NCBI RefSeq assembly: GCF_001748285.1
Contig: NZ_BDGT01000027.1
Location: 1 to 64,000, forward strand
Length of the DNA: 64,000 nt
Source: Thermogemmatispora onikobensis
GTDB lineage: Bacteria > Chloroflexota > Ktedonobacteria > Ktedonobacterales > Ktedonobacteraceae
Reading direction: 5' to 3'
Shown: in pieces, positions 35,634 to 44,466 of the stretch
Position numbering within the stretch: position 1 is the first letter of the stretch
Layout of the letters: every line of letters begins with the position of its first letter
Translations under genes and position numbers: made by a program
The notes under the pieces: generated by a model
What the model was told of the DNA's origin: nothing
The model's input: the letters and a program-made list of their open reading frames with translations, nothing else
Databases searched by the model: none

Positions 35634-36728
35634 CTAGCTAAACAGGACAGGCATGGTCAGATCGCTGTAGGTGCCTTTCCTTCGCCCTTCCGACCCATAG
35701 ACCACAATCTTCCCCTTCTCTTCCAGCAGGCTCAGGCTCGACTTATACTTGAAAAATGCGGTATCGGCAATAACAAATTCTTCGATATCATCAACAGTAA
35801 CTCTTTTTCCTCTAAAATGATCGTAAATCTCTTTAGCCAGAATTGCTGGATCATCGTTATGAAGCAAGAATCCCTGTCCCATTCCTGTACAGTCGGAGAA
35901 GACAAAGTTACCCGTTGGGTCAACCTTCCACATCGCCCGTTTCATCTCTTTCATCCCTCGACGATGCTTTGTGGCAAAGAAGAGAAAATAATCAGTTGTA
36001 TTTCTACTATTGCGCATACAGAATGAGCGCACGTAGCGAGCGCCAGCGACAGTTAAGAGCTGCTGGCGATAGAGGTCGTGCAGGCGCCGCTGCCGTGTCT
36101 GGACATCGGGGGCATCAAGGGTGATTGTCTGCCATGCGGTGGTACCGAAGAGGGAGTCATAATGTTGCTGCTTGGTCCTGTAATCAGCTTCCAGAAAACG
36201 ATTGATTTCCTCATGCATGAAGGTGATCAAGACCTCACAGCGAGGGCAGGCCATCAGGTTGCGAATAACATCCATAGGTGCATGGGAGAAGCCAAATGGA
36301 TCGATAAAGACAAACATGGCATCATAGCGCCTGCAGCCGCTAGCCAGAAGACTGGTCATTGCATCTACAAATCTGCCCGTATATACCTCGTAGGTCGCTG
36401 TGGACGGCAGCGGCTGGTACTGCAGATGGGCCTGGAGCTTCTGTCGAAGATGAGCCGCCCGCTTTGGATCAAGCTCCACAAAGAGAAACTTCACTGTACC
36501 CCGTTGGAGAGAAGCAGCACGATGCTGCTGATACGCGCTGATCATAATGAGCGGCGAGCCGATTTCTCCTCCAACGTACTCCCCCGGACCGGCAAAACCA
36601 TCGATCAGCAATCCGCTTCTTCCCTCACGGATAAGGATCGGGAGCCAGGCATCCAGGTATTTGCGCAGAATGACGTGTTTCGCACGCGTGTGATCATCCA
36701 GCTTCCAGATCACTGACTGCGGAGCCAT
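35634..36728 (-). CDS. tcmP: Three-Cys-motif partner (TcmP) family protein
   Basis: The protein has 364 residues. The start (VIWKLDDHTRAKHVILRKYLDAWLPIL) and LLIDGFAGPGEYVGGEIGSPL near residue 40 are diagnostic of TcmP. FVELDPKRAAHLRQKL and FVFIDPFGFSH near 139 follow. D-G-F-A-G-P-G and D-P-F-G sit where a Rossmann methyltransferase has its SAM site and its DPPY motif, so an enzyme acting on nucleic acid is plausible but unproven. The C-terminus (KRVTVDDIEEFVIADT...) looks like a winged helix. TcmP genes typically neighbour a protein with a three-cysteine radical-SAM-like motif; here such a gene lies 264 bp upstream. ATG 36728 has AAAGGAG. Parts of the gene are AT-rich. Confidence 0.82.
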   Translation of the reverse strand: MAPQSVIWKLDDHTRAKHVILRKYLDAWLPILIREGRSGLLIDGFAGPGEYVGGEIGSPLIMISAYQQHRAASLQRGTVKFLFVELDPKRAAHLRQKLQAHLQYQPLPSTATYEVYTGRFVDAMTSLLASGCRRYDAMFVFIDPFGFSHAPMDVIRNLMACPRCEVLITFMHEEINRFLEADYRTKQQHYDSLFGTTAWQTITLDAPDVQTRQRRLHDLYRQQLLTVAGARYVRSFCMRNSRNTTDYFLFFATKHRRGMKEMKRAMWKVDPTGNFVFSDCTGMGQGFLLHNDDPAILAKEIYDHFRGKRVTVDDIEEFVIADTAFFKYKSSLSLLEEKGKIVVYGSEGRRKGTYSDLTMPVLFS

Positions 36729-36992
36729 TACGCGCTCCTTTCTAGCTCGCCGCTTCTGGCCATCCCCTCCCTGGACAAGACGAGTCACACCACCCTCCTC
36801 AGCCAGGCCCTTCGGAGACAGCGAAGCAAGCAGTATACGCCGAGATCAGAGCTTGCAGCACTCCTCGGATCTTCAAATTTTTAATAAACAAACCGCACTA
36901 TCAGTTTTATCTCTCTCTCTATCGGAGTATACCTAATGACAGGTTCTTTGACAAGAGAAAATCTCCTAAGATAATCAAGCGAGCATTAAAAT

Positions 36993-38453
36993 CTACTTCT
37001 GTAGAGTGTGATTGATGACAGGAAGCGGGCCGCGCTGTAGCTGAGCACGGAGCCGATAGCTGATGTGGCAGGCGCAGGGCATGCTGCTGATCACCCCGGC
37101 TTTGAGGAACTGCAGGGCTTCCCGTGGGTCCGCCTTGCAGGGGGTGGTTTGCACCTGGCCGAGGCCGTAGCGCTCCAAGAGCAGCCGCACCCACTGGTAG
37201 AGCCGTTGCTGCCGCGCCGCCGACGGGCGATATTTGTGCGCCACCACCGCCGGCTCCAGCTCAGCGAGCAAGGGCGTCACCTGTTCCTCGGGCAAGCTTG
37301 ACTTGAGCAGCCGTGGCATCTGCGGCGAGAAGCGCAGAATATCCACGGTCATCCGCTTGAGCCGCGGCCCCAGGATGTCGCGGATCTGGGCAAACAGCTC
37401 GTGATAGGCCGCGCGGTAACCCGCCACGGGAATGATTGGCCCCAGCCGGATCGTATGATCGAAGGCGCCATGATCAATAGCCCAGGCCAGGCCGCCCAGG
37501 CGCTCCTCCGGAAGGGCCCCGCCCGGCTCAAACTGCGCCGAGATGACTGCCGGGTTCAGGCTGATGGCCACGAGGGCCAGCCGGCCATCGAGCTGCAAGT
37601 AGGGCTCGTAGACCCCCTTGGTCAGGAAGAAGGAGACGATCCCGCGCGCACTGGAGAGATCCAGAATGGTCTGCACCAGCGAGCCGCGCCCCTGCTCATC
37701 GACGAACCAGGGATCTTCCTCGACAGGGCCGCCCAGTTCCGCCCAGTTGACCACACTGCCCCGCGGCAGACGGTCCAGCTCGGGGATGACGTCTTCCAGA
37801 TTGAGCGCCACGCTCTTGAGACCCATCCCCTGTAGGCCGCGCAGGTAGCAGAAGCTGCATTCGACCGGGCAGACGCCCTGGGCGTAGTTGCCCCGCAGGA
37901 AGCCGCGAATCGGTTCGGCCTCCCGCTCCTCCTCGCGGGAGCGGGAGCCAGCGATCCAGGTCTGGCGACCCCGACGGTAGGCCACAATCGGCGTCCAGGC
38001 CCCACAGGTCGTGCCAGCCCCACCGACAAAGGGGGCAATGAACTGCGGGGTGCCGGCCCCGCCGCGCCGAATGAGCAGGAGGAGACGCGCCTTGCGCTGC
38101 GCTTCATCCTCGGCGGGCCAGAGCTGCCGATGCAGCGTCAGCGCCTCACGTGCCACCTCGCTCCGACTGCCGAGACGCCGCAGATGGACCGCCGCCACCA
38201 GCGGCGCCAGGCGCTCCGCGGCGGCGCTCGCCTGCTCTTCTTCCTGCCGGCTGTGGGCGTGCAGCAGCAGGTGAGCGGGACGCGCCGGCGCCAGCCGGCG
38301 GCGATTCGCGAGCAGGCGAGTCGCCCGCTCGCCCGCCACACCACTGGCCACGGCAGCGTCCAGGACCACCAGATCAATCTCCGCCAGCCGTCGGAGCATC
38401 GATGGCTCCCCCAGCATTCTCTCTTTTTCACAAGTTATATGCTGCGTCATCAT
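36993..38453 (-). CDS. Spore-photoproduct-lyase-like radical SAM protein
   Basis: The protein has 486 residues from the ATG with AGGAG eight bases upstream; the open frame extends 30 codons further without support. The iron-sulfur motif is C-P-V-E-C-S-F-C (about 191-198), within NYAQGVCPVECSFCYLRG. This is the CX3CX2C spacing and context of spore photoproduct lyase, COG1533. ISLNPAVISAQFEPGG resembles the SPL radical-SAM barrel. The N-terminal 170 residues are Ala/Arg-rich and unlike SPL. SPL-type enzymes repair a thymine photoproduct in DNA, so a nucleic-acid substrate is a reasonable guess. As the first gene of the island and neighbour of tcmP it may be the three-cysteine partner. Confidence 0.8.
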   Translation of the reverse strand: MMTQHITCEKERMLGEPSMLRRLAEIDLVVLDAAVASGVAGERATRLLANRRRLAPARPAHLLLHAHSRQEEEQASAAAERLAPLVAAVHLRRLGSRSEVAREALTLHRQLWPAEDEAQRKARLLLLIRRGGAGTPQFIAPFVGGAGTTCGAWTPIVAYRRGRQTWIAGSRSREEEREAEPIRGFLRGNYAQGVCPVECSFCYLRGLQGMGLKSVALNLEDVIPELDRLPRGSVVNWAELGGPVEEDPWFVDEQGRGSLVQTILDLSSARGIVSFFLTKGVYEPYLQLDGRLALVAISLNPAVISAQFEPGGALPEERLGGLAWAIDHGAFDHTIRLGPIIPVAGYRAAYHELFAQIRDILGPRLKRMTVDILRFSPQMPRLLKSSLPEEQVTPLLAELEPAVVAHKYRPSAARQQRLYQWVRLLLERYGLGQVQTTPCKADPREALQFLKAGVISSMPCACHISYRLRAQLQRGPLPVINHTLQK

Positions 38454-38695
38454 CGAGTACTCTCCTTGTAGTAGCGCCCCTGGCCTCCCCCATCCCTCCT
38501 TGCCCCTCCAGAGCCTGCGGCTCTTCCGTGGCCGATCGTACAAGTTGACAATAAATCGAATATTTGTTCAAGATCGTCTTAATTATACCCGAGCACGAGG
38601 ACGAAGTCGAGAGAGCAGAGACAACGGGCTAGAAAAACATCAGCGAGCACCCATCTGGCCCCCTGAACGCCCCCCATTTTGGCCCAGTTTCCATC

Positions 38696-38725
38696 TTGAC
38701 AGACAACCGTTCCGTATGGTATCTA
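38696..38725 (+). promoter_or_regulatory. Probable lacI-operon promoter
   Basis: A perfect TTGACA -35 (38696-38701) and TATCTA -10 (38720-38725) are separated by 18 bases on the plus strand. The expected start point near 38732 lies directly before the palindromic operator. The rest of the 388-bp gap back to the radical SAM gene shows nothing else. Confidence 0.7.
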
Positions 38726-38735
38726 ATCAATAGCA

Positions 38736-38751
38736 ACGCAACCGGTTGCGT
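38736..38751. promoter_or_regulatory. LacI-family operator, perfect 16-bp palindrome
   Basis: ACGCAACCGGTTGCGT is its own reverse complement and has the central CG typical of LacI/GalR operators. It covers the predicted transcription start of the regulator gene 85 bp downstream, so the regulator most likely represses itself and the sugar operon behind it. Confidence 0.8.
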
Positions 38752-38841
38752 ACGCAAACCAACCGGCAGGACTAATCAGGACGGATCGCAGCGTGGCGAC
38801 CGATCAAGCGAGCAACGAGACTGCGGTCAGGGGGGTCTCTG

Positions 38842-39981
38842 ATGACCACACAAGAGCAGCACATGGCAAGCGCCGGCCCGAACGAGCCGCGGCAGCCAGA
38901 GGGGCAGCCCAGTCGGGTGCTTCCCGAGCTGAACACTGTGCGGCCCACCATCGCGGAGATCGCCCGGCGGGCGGGCGTCAACAAATCGACCGTCTCGCGC
39001 GCGCTGCGCAACGACCCTTCGATTCCGCAGGCCACGCGCCAGCGCATCCAGGACCTGGCTGCGCAGCTCAACTACGTACCCAATGCCAGTGCCCGGCACC
39101 TCAACCACGCGCGCACTGACACCATTGCCCTGGTCTCGCGCGCCCTCAACCTGGACACAGGTGCAGGAAGTGCTGATCCCTTCCTGGTTGAGCTGCTCGC
39201 TGGCATCGCCGATGAGGCCGCCAGCCATCATCTCGACGTCCTCCTGGTGCGAGCTGAGGAGGGAGAACGCGAGCTAGGCGTCTATCAGCGCATCCTTGGC
39301 GGACGGCACGCCGACGGCGTGATTCTGACTGACCTGCGACCGAATGATCATCGCCTCGCCTACCTCTGCCGTCACCGCTATCCCCACGTGCTTTTCGGTC
39401 GCTCCGCCGAAGATCTGGCCGAGGCCCGTCTCTATCCCTATCCCTGGGCCGAAGTCGACAACCGCAGCGGGGCCAGAATCGGCACAGAGCATCTTATCAG
39501 CTTAGGCCATCGGCGCATTGCCTTCATCGGAGGTGGCGACACCTACCACTGGGAGCGCGATCGGCGCGCCGGCTACCGTGAGGCCCTGGCAGGGGCCAAT
39601 CTGGCCTACGATCCACGCCTGTGTATTCCAAGCGGCATCTCCCAGAAAGACGGCTATCTTCTCACCCAGCAACTACTCTCCTGGGAAGAGCCACCAACAG
39701 CGATCTTTGCCATCAGCGATGTACTTGCCGTCGGGGTAATGCGGGCCGCCCTTGATGCCGGGGTCCAGGTTGGACCCACCTTCTCAGTCATCGGTTTCGA
39801 CGGTCTTGGGCTTGGCTCGTATCTCACCCCCCCACTCACGACCTTGCGCCAGCCCATCAACGAGGTGGGGCGCATTCTGGTGCACCTACTGTGCGCCGTT
39901 CTGCGCGGTACCCCGCCAGAAGAGCCCCACGTCTTTCTACAGCCCGAGCTGATTGTGCGCGCCTCGACGCGCGGTTACTAA
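38842..39981 (+). CDS. LacI-family transcriptional regulator
   Basis: The 379-residue protein has the LacI helix-turn-helix and hinge at residues 35-90 (PTIAEIARRAGVNKSTVSRALRN, then LNYVPNASARHL). A periplasmic-binding-protein-like sensor domain follows, with HLISLGHRRIAFIGGG, PPTAIFAISDVLAVGVM and FSVIGFDGLGLGSYLTPPLTTL. It should bind a sugar or sugar phosphate and release DNA. A 34-residue hydrophilic extension before the HTH is unusual. AGGGGGG lies six bases before the ATG. It heads a plus-strand run of glycosidase and sugar-transport genes and is preceded by a perfect operator. Confidence 0.95.
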   Translation: MTTQEQHMASAGPNEPRQPEGQPSRVLPELNTVRPTIAEIARRAGVNKSTVSRALRNDPSIPQATRQRIQDLAAQLNYVPNASARHLNHARTDTIALVSRALNLDTGAGSADPFLVELLAGIADEAASHHLDVLLVRAEEGERELGVYQRILGGRHADGVILTDLRPNDHRLAYLCRHRYPHVLFGRSAEDLAEARLYPYPWAEVDNRSGARIGTEHLISLGHRRIAFIGGGDTYHWERDRRAGYREALAGANLAYDPRLCIPSGISQKDGYLLTQQLLSWEEPPTAIFAISDVLAVGVMRAALDAGVQVGPTFSVIGFDGLGLGSYLTPPLTTLRQPINEVGRILVHLLCAVLRGTPPEEPHVFLQPELIVRASTRGY

Positions 39982-40075
39982 CCGATCATAGCCACAACGC
40001 CAGAGCACACCTGGCTCCCTTGTATCTGGAAGCCAGAGAGGCCAGACCAGTATTGCCGAAGAGGAGAAAGGAACC

Positions 40076-42568
40076 GTGTACGAAGAGCAGCACGCAGGCC
40101 CAGCCTTAGAGGCGCGTCCCGATGGGAAGCGCTACTACGCCCTCAGCGGCAGGCGCCTCTATACCATCGCCACCTTAGAGGGCCGCTTTCCCGATGTAGG
40201 CTGGCACCAGCCAGGCGAGATGGGCGGGCTGTGGGCTCCGCCGCTCAAGCTGCTTGACGGCTACTGGCTTGCGCTGCGCCTGCCCGGAAGCGAGGAAGTG
40301 CTCTGGCTCACAGACCCCGAGCGCTGGCAATGGAGCACCGCCGGCGTGACATTCAGCTACACCCTGGCAGCGCTGAGCCTGGCCGTCGAGCGACACGAAT
40401 GGATCGTTCCCGATGAAAGCGCCCTTGTCATCCAACTGACCTTGAGAGCGCTGCCCGCTTCAGAGGGCAGGACTGGCCAGGCAACGCCACACCTGGCAGA
40501 GACAGCGCCCGGCGAAGTGCTCTGCGGCCTGGTGGTGCGCAGCGATTTACACGGCGCCTGGATGGCCGAGGAACGCCTCGGCTGGCACGACGGGGAAGAC
40601 CTGGCCGAGTATGATGAGGAGCTGGCCGCCGTCGTGCTGCGCGACGCGCTCCACCCCAACTGGACGGCCTGCGTGGGAGCCACCGTCGCCCCTGTTGCTT
40701 GGCAGGTAGGCGACCCCATCTGGGGGCCAGAGCGCACCGGCGGGCGCGGCACTGGCGCCGCGCTCTGGTATCGCTGCCAGGTCTCTTCCGCCGGGCCTGC
40801 GCAGCTCAGTTTCCTCATCACCGGCCCCGCGCGCACCGCGGGGTCGGCTGCCGACCTCTTTGCCCACCTGACGTGTGGGGGACACGCCTCAGGTGGCCTG
40901 ACGCCCGTGCTCGTCGAAGCTCAGCGCCGCGCCCAGGCTGAGTCTCGCTCCCCCTTCGAGCACTGCGTCCTCTCCTCGCCCGACCTGGCTTTCAACGAGG
41001 TCTTCGCCTGGTCTAAGGCCAATACCGCTCGTCTCCTACTGGAGGTGCCAGGCATCGGCACCGGTCTGATGGCCGGTCTGCCCGATTTCCCCTGGTGGTT
41101 TGGCTGCGATACGGCCTATGGAGTGCTGCCTCTGCTGCCCAGCGGACAGACCGAGGCCGCTGTGGCCAGCCTGCGCACCCTGGCCGCCTTCGGCGAACGC
41201 TGCGACCCTCACAGCGCCGTGCCTCACGAAGTGCTCCCCTATGGCCAGCTCTGGGCGAGTGGCAATCTGGTAGAGCTGCCGCTCTTCGTGCGCGCTCTCT
41301 ACCACACCTACTGCTGGACAGGGGACCGCGGCCTGCTGAGAGAGCTGTTCCCTTTCTGTCTGCAGGCCCTGCGCGCCTGGCCGCTGGCCGACTGCGACCG
41401 GCGCGCTACCCTGGTCCCCCACGGCAAGAGCATCGTAGAGACGCCGGAGATGGCCAGCGATGAGGTGCAGGCGCTGGATGTGGCCGCCTACCTGGCCGAG
41501 GCCCTGGACTGCCTGGCAACCCTGGCCGCTGAACTGGACGACCCCGGGCTGGCCACTGACCTGCACCAGCGCGCCGCGCAGACTCGCGCCCATGTGCGCG
41601 ACGCCTGGTGGGTGCCACGTGAGGGCCTCTTCGGCGATCTCTACGCCTCCCCCTCCAGCCTGCGCCAGCACCAGACCCTGCTGCGGGCCCGCGCCGCCGA
41701 GGCCTCCCGCGCTGCAGAGGAGAGCGAGGCCCAGGCCCTGCAGGAAGCAGCGGCAGCCCTGGAGGAAGCCCTCCAGGCACAGGAACAGGCCGCTTCCTCC
41801 GACTCCAGCAGCACCCAGCCCGAGGAGGCTCCTCGTCCCTGGCTACTCTACCATATGGTCCAGGCCCTGGCTCTGGATGCTGGCTTGCCTTCCCTGGCTC
41901 AGGCCAGCTCACTGCTGGCCCGCCTCCAGACACCCGAGTGGCAGGAAGCCTGCGGGCTGGTTCTCAATGCCCGGCGCAACCGGGCGGTTATGACCTTGCC
42001 CTCGGGGGCCCTGGCAGTCGGCGCGGCTCGCTACGGTCGCCCCGATCAGGCCCTGGCCTGGATGCTGCGCATGAGCACAGCCTTCGGCCTGGCCTCACCT
42101 GGCACCCTGAGCGAGTACGCCCCCGATGGCGGCTGCTTCTTGCAGCTCTGGTCAAGCTACGGCATCGTCTGGCCCGTCGTCCATTATTTTTTCGGCCTCC
42201 GTCCCGATGTGGCCAAACGCCGCCTGCTCTGTATCCCCCAGCCCCCCAGCAGCTGGCCCCGAGCAGCCCTGCGCCAGATCCCTCTCGCTTCAGCTTCTCT
42301 CGATGTCGAGCTGACCGCAGAATCGGATGGCCTGCAAGTACAGCTCACAATCAGTGAAGCAGACTGGGAGCTGCTGCCCGGCCTGGCCCTCCTGCCCGAC
42401 CAGCGTATCCGCGAGGCCCGCCTCAACGGTAGGCCGGTGACGCTCCATCCGGTCCAGCTCTCCGGATTCGAGGAGCGCACCATCTGGCTCGCCCCGGCTT
42501 TGCAGCAAACCACTGCTTACGAGCTGCTGGTACGCTGGTCCCCGTCCGCCAGCGGGACTGGTCCCTAG
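40076..42568 (+). CDS. Large (alpha/alpha)6-type glycosidase, amylo-1,6-glucosidase/GH63-like
   Basis: This 830-residue protein is predicted cytoplasmic, with no signal peptide. An N-terminal beta-rich domain (1-290) precedes an (alpha/alpha)6-barrel from about 300. The barrel carries PDFPWWFGCDTAYG near 337, the hallmark loop of glycogen-debrancher-like glycosidases, and LSEYAPDGGCFLQLWSSYG later. A Glu/Ala-rich helical insertion at about 540-590, ending in a Ser-rich stretch, is odd for the family. The GTG start has GAGGAG nine bases upstream. The gene lies 94 bp after the LacI regulator. It probably releases glucose or similar units from an imported oligosaccharide; the exact linkage cannot be read from sequence. 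Confidence 0.82.
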   Translation: MYEEQHAGPALEARPDGKRYYALSGRRLYTIATLEGRFPDVGWHQPGEMGGLWAPPLKLLDGYWLALRLPGSEEVLWLTDPERWQWSTAGVTFSYTLAALSLAVERHEWIVPDESALVIQLTLRALPASEGRTGQATPHLAETAPGEVLCGLVVRSDLHGAWMAEERLGWHDGEDLAEYDEELAAVVLRDALHPNWTACVGATVAPVAWQVGDPIWGPERTGGRGTGAALWYRCQVSSAGPAQLSFLITGPARTAGSAADLFAHLTCGGHASGGLTPVLVEAQRRAQAESRSPFEHCVLSSPDLAFNEVFAWSKANTARLLLEVPGIGTGLMAGLPDFPWWFGCDTAYGVLPLLPSGQTEAAVASLRTLAAFGERCDPHSAVPHEVLPYGQLWASGNLVELPLFVRALYHTYCWTGDRGLLRELFPFCLQALRAWPLADCDRRATLVPHGKSIVETPEMASDEVQALDVAAYLAEALDCLATLAAELDDPGLATDLHQRAAQTRAHVRDAWWVPREGLFGDLYASPSSLRQHQTLLRARAAEASRAAEESEAQALQEAAAALEEALQAQEQAASSDSSSTQPEEAPRPWLLYHMVQALALDAGLPSLAQASSLLARLQTPEWQEACGLVLNARRNRAVMTLPSGALAVGAARYGRPDQALAWMLRMSTAFGLASPGTLSEYAPDGGCFLQLWSSYGIVWPVVHYFFGLRPDVAKRRLLCIPQPPSSWPRAALRQIPLASASLDVELTAESDGLQVQLTISEADWELLPGLALLPDQRIREARLNGRPVTLHPVQLSGFEERTIWLAPALQQTTAYELLVRWSPSASGTGP

Positions 42569-42639
42569 GAGGTGAGCCTGAGCTAGTGCGCACCACAATG
42601 ACCACTCATTGTATCTAATCAATTATCTTTACTCAATTT

Positions 42640-42659
42640 TTCTTGCAATGATGCAAGAA
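42640..42659. repeat. Inverted repeat between glycosidase and binding-protein genes
   Basis: TTCTTGCA (42640-42647) and TGCAAGAA (42652-42659) flank a four-base loop. T-rich sequence lies before it and TTTTG after it, so it could be a weak bidirectional terminator within the operon or a regulator site about 200 bases upstream of the binding-protein gene. Confidence 0.5.
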
Positions 42660-42856
42660 TTTTGAGAGGAGTAGCAACAGCACTTTTGCTTGATCCGTTT
42701 CTCTGTCCATAGCCAACCCTGCCAGACTCAGCCAGGCAGGCAGTGGCAAGGCAAGCGTCTATTGAGCCTGCTGCGCCCACAGCACCATGTCGCCCGAGCT
42801 GATCTGGCAGCGGGATCGGTAGAGCAGCCGATGAGAGCAAACAAAGGAGTTCACTC

Positions 42857-44242
42857 ATGCCAAGCAGAACGAGAAGAAGGAGCCTCTGGAGTATCTTAAT
42901 GGCCCTGACCCTCGTGGCCCTCCTCACCGCCTGTGGAGGCAGCAGTAGCAGTGGAGGCACGAACAGCGGGACCGGTGCCAGCGTTACAGGACCAAAGAAT
43001 GCCCTGGTGCGCTGTCCGAGCAACACGAACACCACGGCGGCCAGTCCTGAGACCGGGCAGATCCATCTGGTGGTGGCTGGCTGGTCCTCCACACCGGCGG
43101 AGGATGCTCTGGTCAAGCAGGGGCTGCAGAATTTTGAGAAGCTGCACCCCAACGTGTCCGTCACCTGGACACCCATCCCCGGCGACTACGCCACCAAGAT
43201 GCGCGCCAATGTCGCCAGTGGCAACGTGCCTGATGTTTTCTACTTGCAGCCGCCGATGGCCCAGGAGTATATCCCCGCCGGCAAGCTGCTCAATCTCAGT
43301 CCCTACATGGCGCGCGACCACGTCTCGCCTTCGACCTACTATCCGTCGCTGATGCAGGACTTCGATTGCGCCGATGGGACGATCTTTGGCATCCCGAAGG
43401 ACTGGAACTCGCTTGGCCTCTTCTACAACAAGACGCTCTTCCAGCAGGCCGGCCTCGGTGATCCCTCCAACTGGACCTGGGACGACCTGAAGAATGCGGC
43501 CCAGAAGCTGACGAAGCGCGGCAGCAGTCCGGCCAATAGCGTCTATGGCATCGCCCTACCCGCCGATGCCTCGCGCTGGGGGGCTTTCCTCTTCGCCAAC
43601 GGCGGCCAGATGGTCTCAGCCGACGGGAAACAGGCCGTCTTTAATAGCCAGGCCGGCATCCAGGCAGCTGAGTTCTATACCTCCTTCGAGCAGAACCACA
43701 CCGGTGTCATGCCCGGCGACGTTGGTGCCAGCTGGGACGGCGATGCCTTCGGCAAGCAGCAGGTGGCCATGACCCTGGAAGGCGGCTGGATGATCCCCTT
43801 CCTGGCCCAAAACTATCCCAAGGTCCAGTATGGGATCGCGCCACTGCCCATCGGACCCAGCGGCAAGCGCGGCAACTTGCTCTATACCAATGCCTGGGCC
43901 GCTTATTCCGGCACCAAGTACCCCGACATGGCCTGGGAACTGATTAAGTATATGACCGGAGCCGAGTATCAGACGCAGGTGCTGCATGATGGGTTCGCCC
44001 TCCCAACCCTGACCTCGCTGGCTAACGACTCCTACTTCCAGCAGAATCCGGGGGTCAAGGTTCTCCAGGATGGGGCCGCCTACGGCCAGCCCGACTTCTA
44101 TGGCGTGGCCGACACGGAGATCCACAACGATGTCAGCAACGCTCTGCAATCGATCATGCTCGGCAAGCAGTCGGCTGCTGACGCGCTCAATGCCTCAGCC
44201 CAGAAGGTCAACACCTGGATACAGCAGAACGTCGCACCCTAG
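42857..44242 (+). CDS. Sugar ABC transporter substrate-binding lipoprotein
   Basis: This 461-residue binding protein has a lipoprotein signal peptide. The lipobox LLTAC gives acylated C26, followed by a Ser/Gly-rich tether. The solute-binding fold starts near residue 70 (GQIHLVVAGWSSTPAEDALVKQGLQNFEKLHP). FGIPKDWNSLGLFYNKTLFQQAGL and AMTLEGGWMIPFLAQNYP are typical of family 1 (MalE-like) binding proteins. It should capture the sugar outside the membrane and deliver it to the two permeases that follow. AAAGGAG lies seven bases before the ATG. Confidence 0.95.
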   Translation: MPSRTRRRSLWSILMALTLVALLTACGGSSSSGGTNSGTGASVTGPKNALVRCPSNTNTTAASPETGQIHLVVAGWSSTPAEDALVKQGLQNFEKLHPNVSVTWTPIPGDYATKMRANVASGNVPDVFYLQPPMAQEYIPAGKLLNLSPYMARDHVSPSTYYPSLMQDFDCADGTIFGIPKDWNSLGLFYNKTLFQQAGLGDPSNWTWDDLKNAAQKLTKRGSSPANSVYGIALPADASRWGAFLFANGGQMVSADGKQAVFNSQAGIQAAEFYTSFEQNHTGVMPGDVGASWDGDAFGKQQVAMTLEGGWMIPFLAQNYPKVQYGIAPLPIGPSGKRGNLLYTNAWAAYSGTKYPDMAWELIKYMTGAEYQTQVLHDGFALPTLTSLANDSYFQQNPGVKVLQDGAAYGQPDFYGVADTEIHNDVSNALQSIMLGKQSAADALNASAQKVNTWIQQNVAP

Positions 44243-44249
44243 CCCTGGC

Positions 44250-44277
44250 CGCTCGCGCTCAGGAGTAGAGGCGAGCG
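44250..44277 (+). repeat. Hairpin just after the binding-protein gene
   Basis: CGCTCGC (44250-44256) and GCGAGCG (44271-44277) can pair across a 14-base loop. There is no T-run. Stems after binding-protein genes often protect the upstream message and give more binding protein than permease; that role is inferred. Confidence 0.4.
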
Positions 44278-44415
44278 CCTTGATCCTGATCCTGTAGAGC
44301 AACAGGAGAGCGAGGGCAGTCAGGCCCAGTCGGTCGGACGAGAGCCAGGCGCACTCATTCCGACCTCAGCCTGGCCCTTCGCTCTCCCAGCTCCTACCCA
44401 AGAGCCGCGTTCTTC

Positions 44416-44441
44416 TATCTGTACCTGGTATCTGTACCTGG
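44416..44441 (+). repeat. Tandem duplication of a 13-bp sequence
   Basis: TATCTGTACCTGG occurs twice back to back, ending 25 bases before the permease ATG. It may be replication slippage or a direct-repeat regulator site. Confidence 0.6.
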
Positions 44442-44466
44442 TCTGCTAGACAAAGGAGCCTTGATC

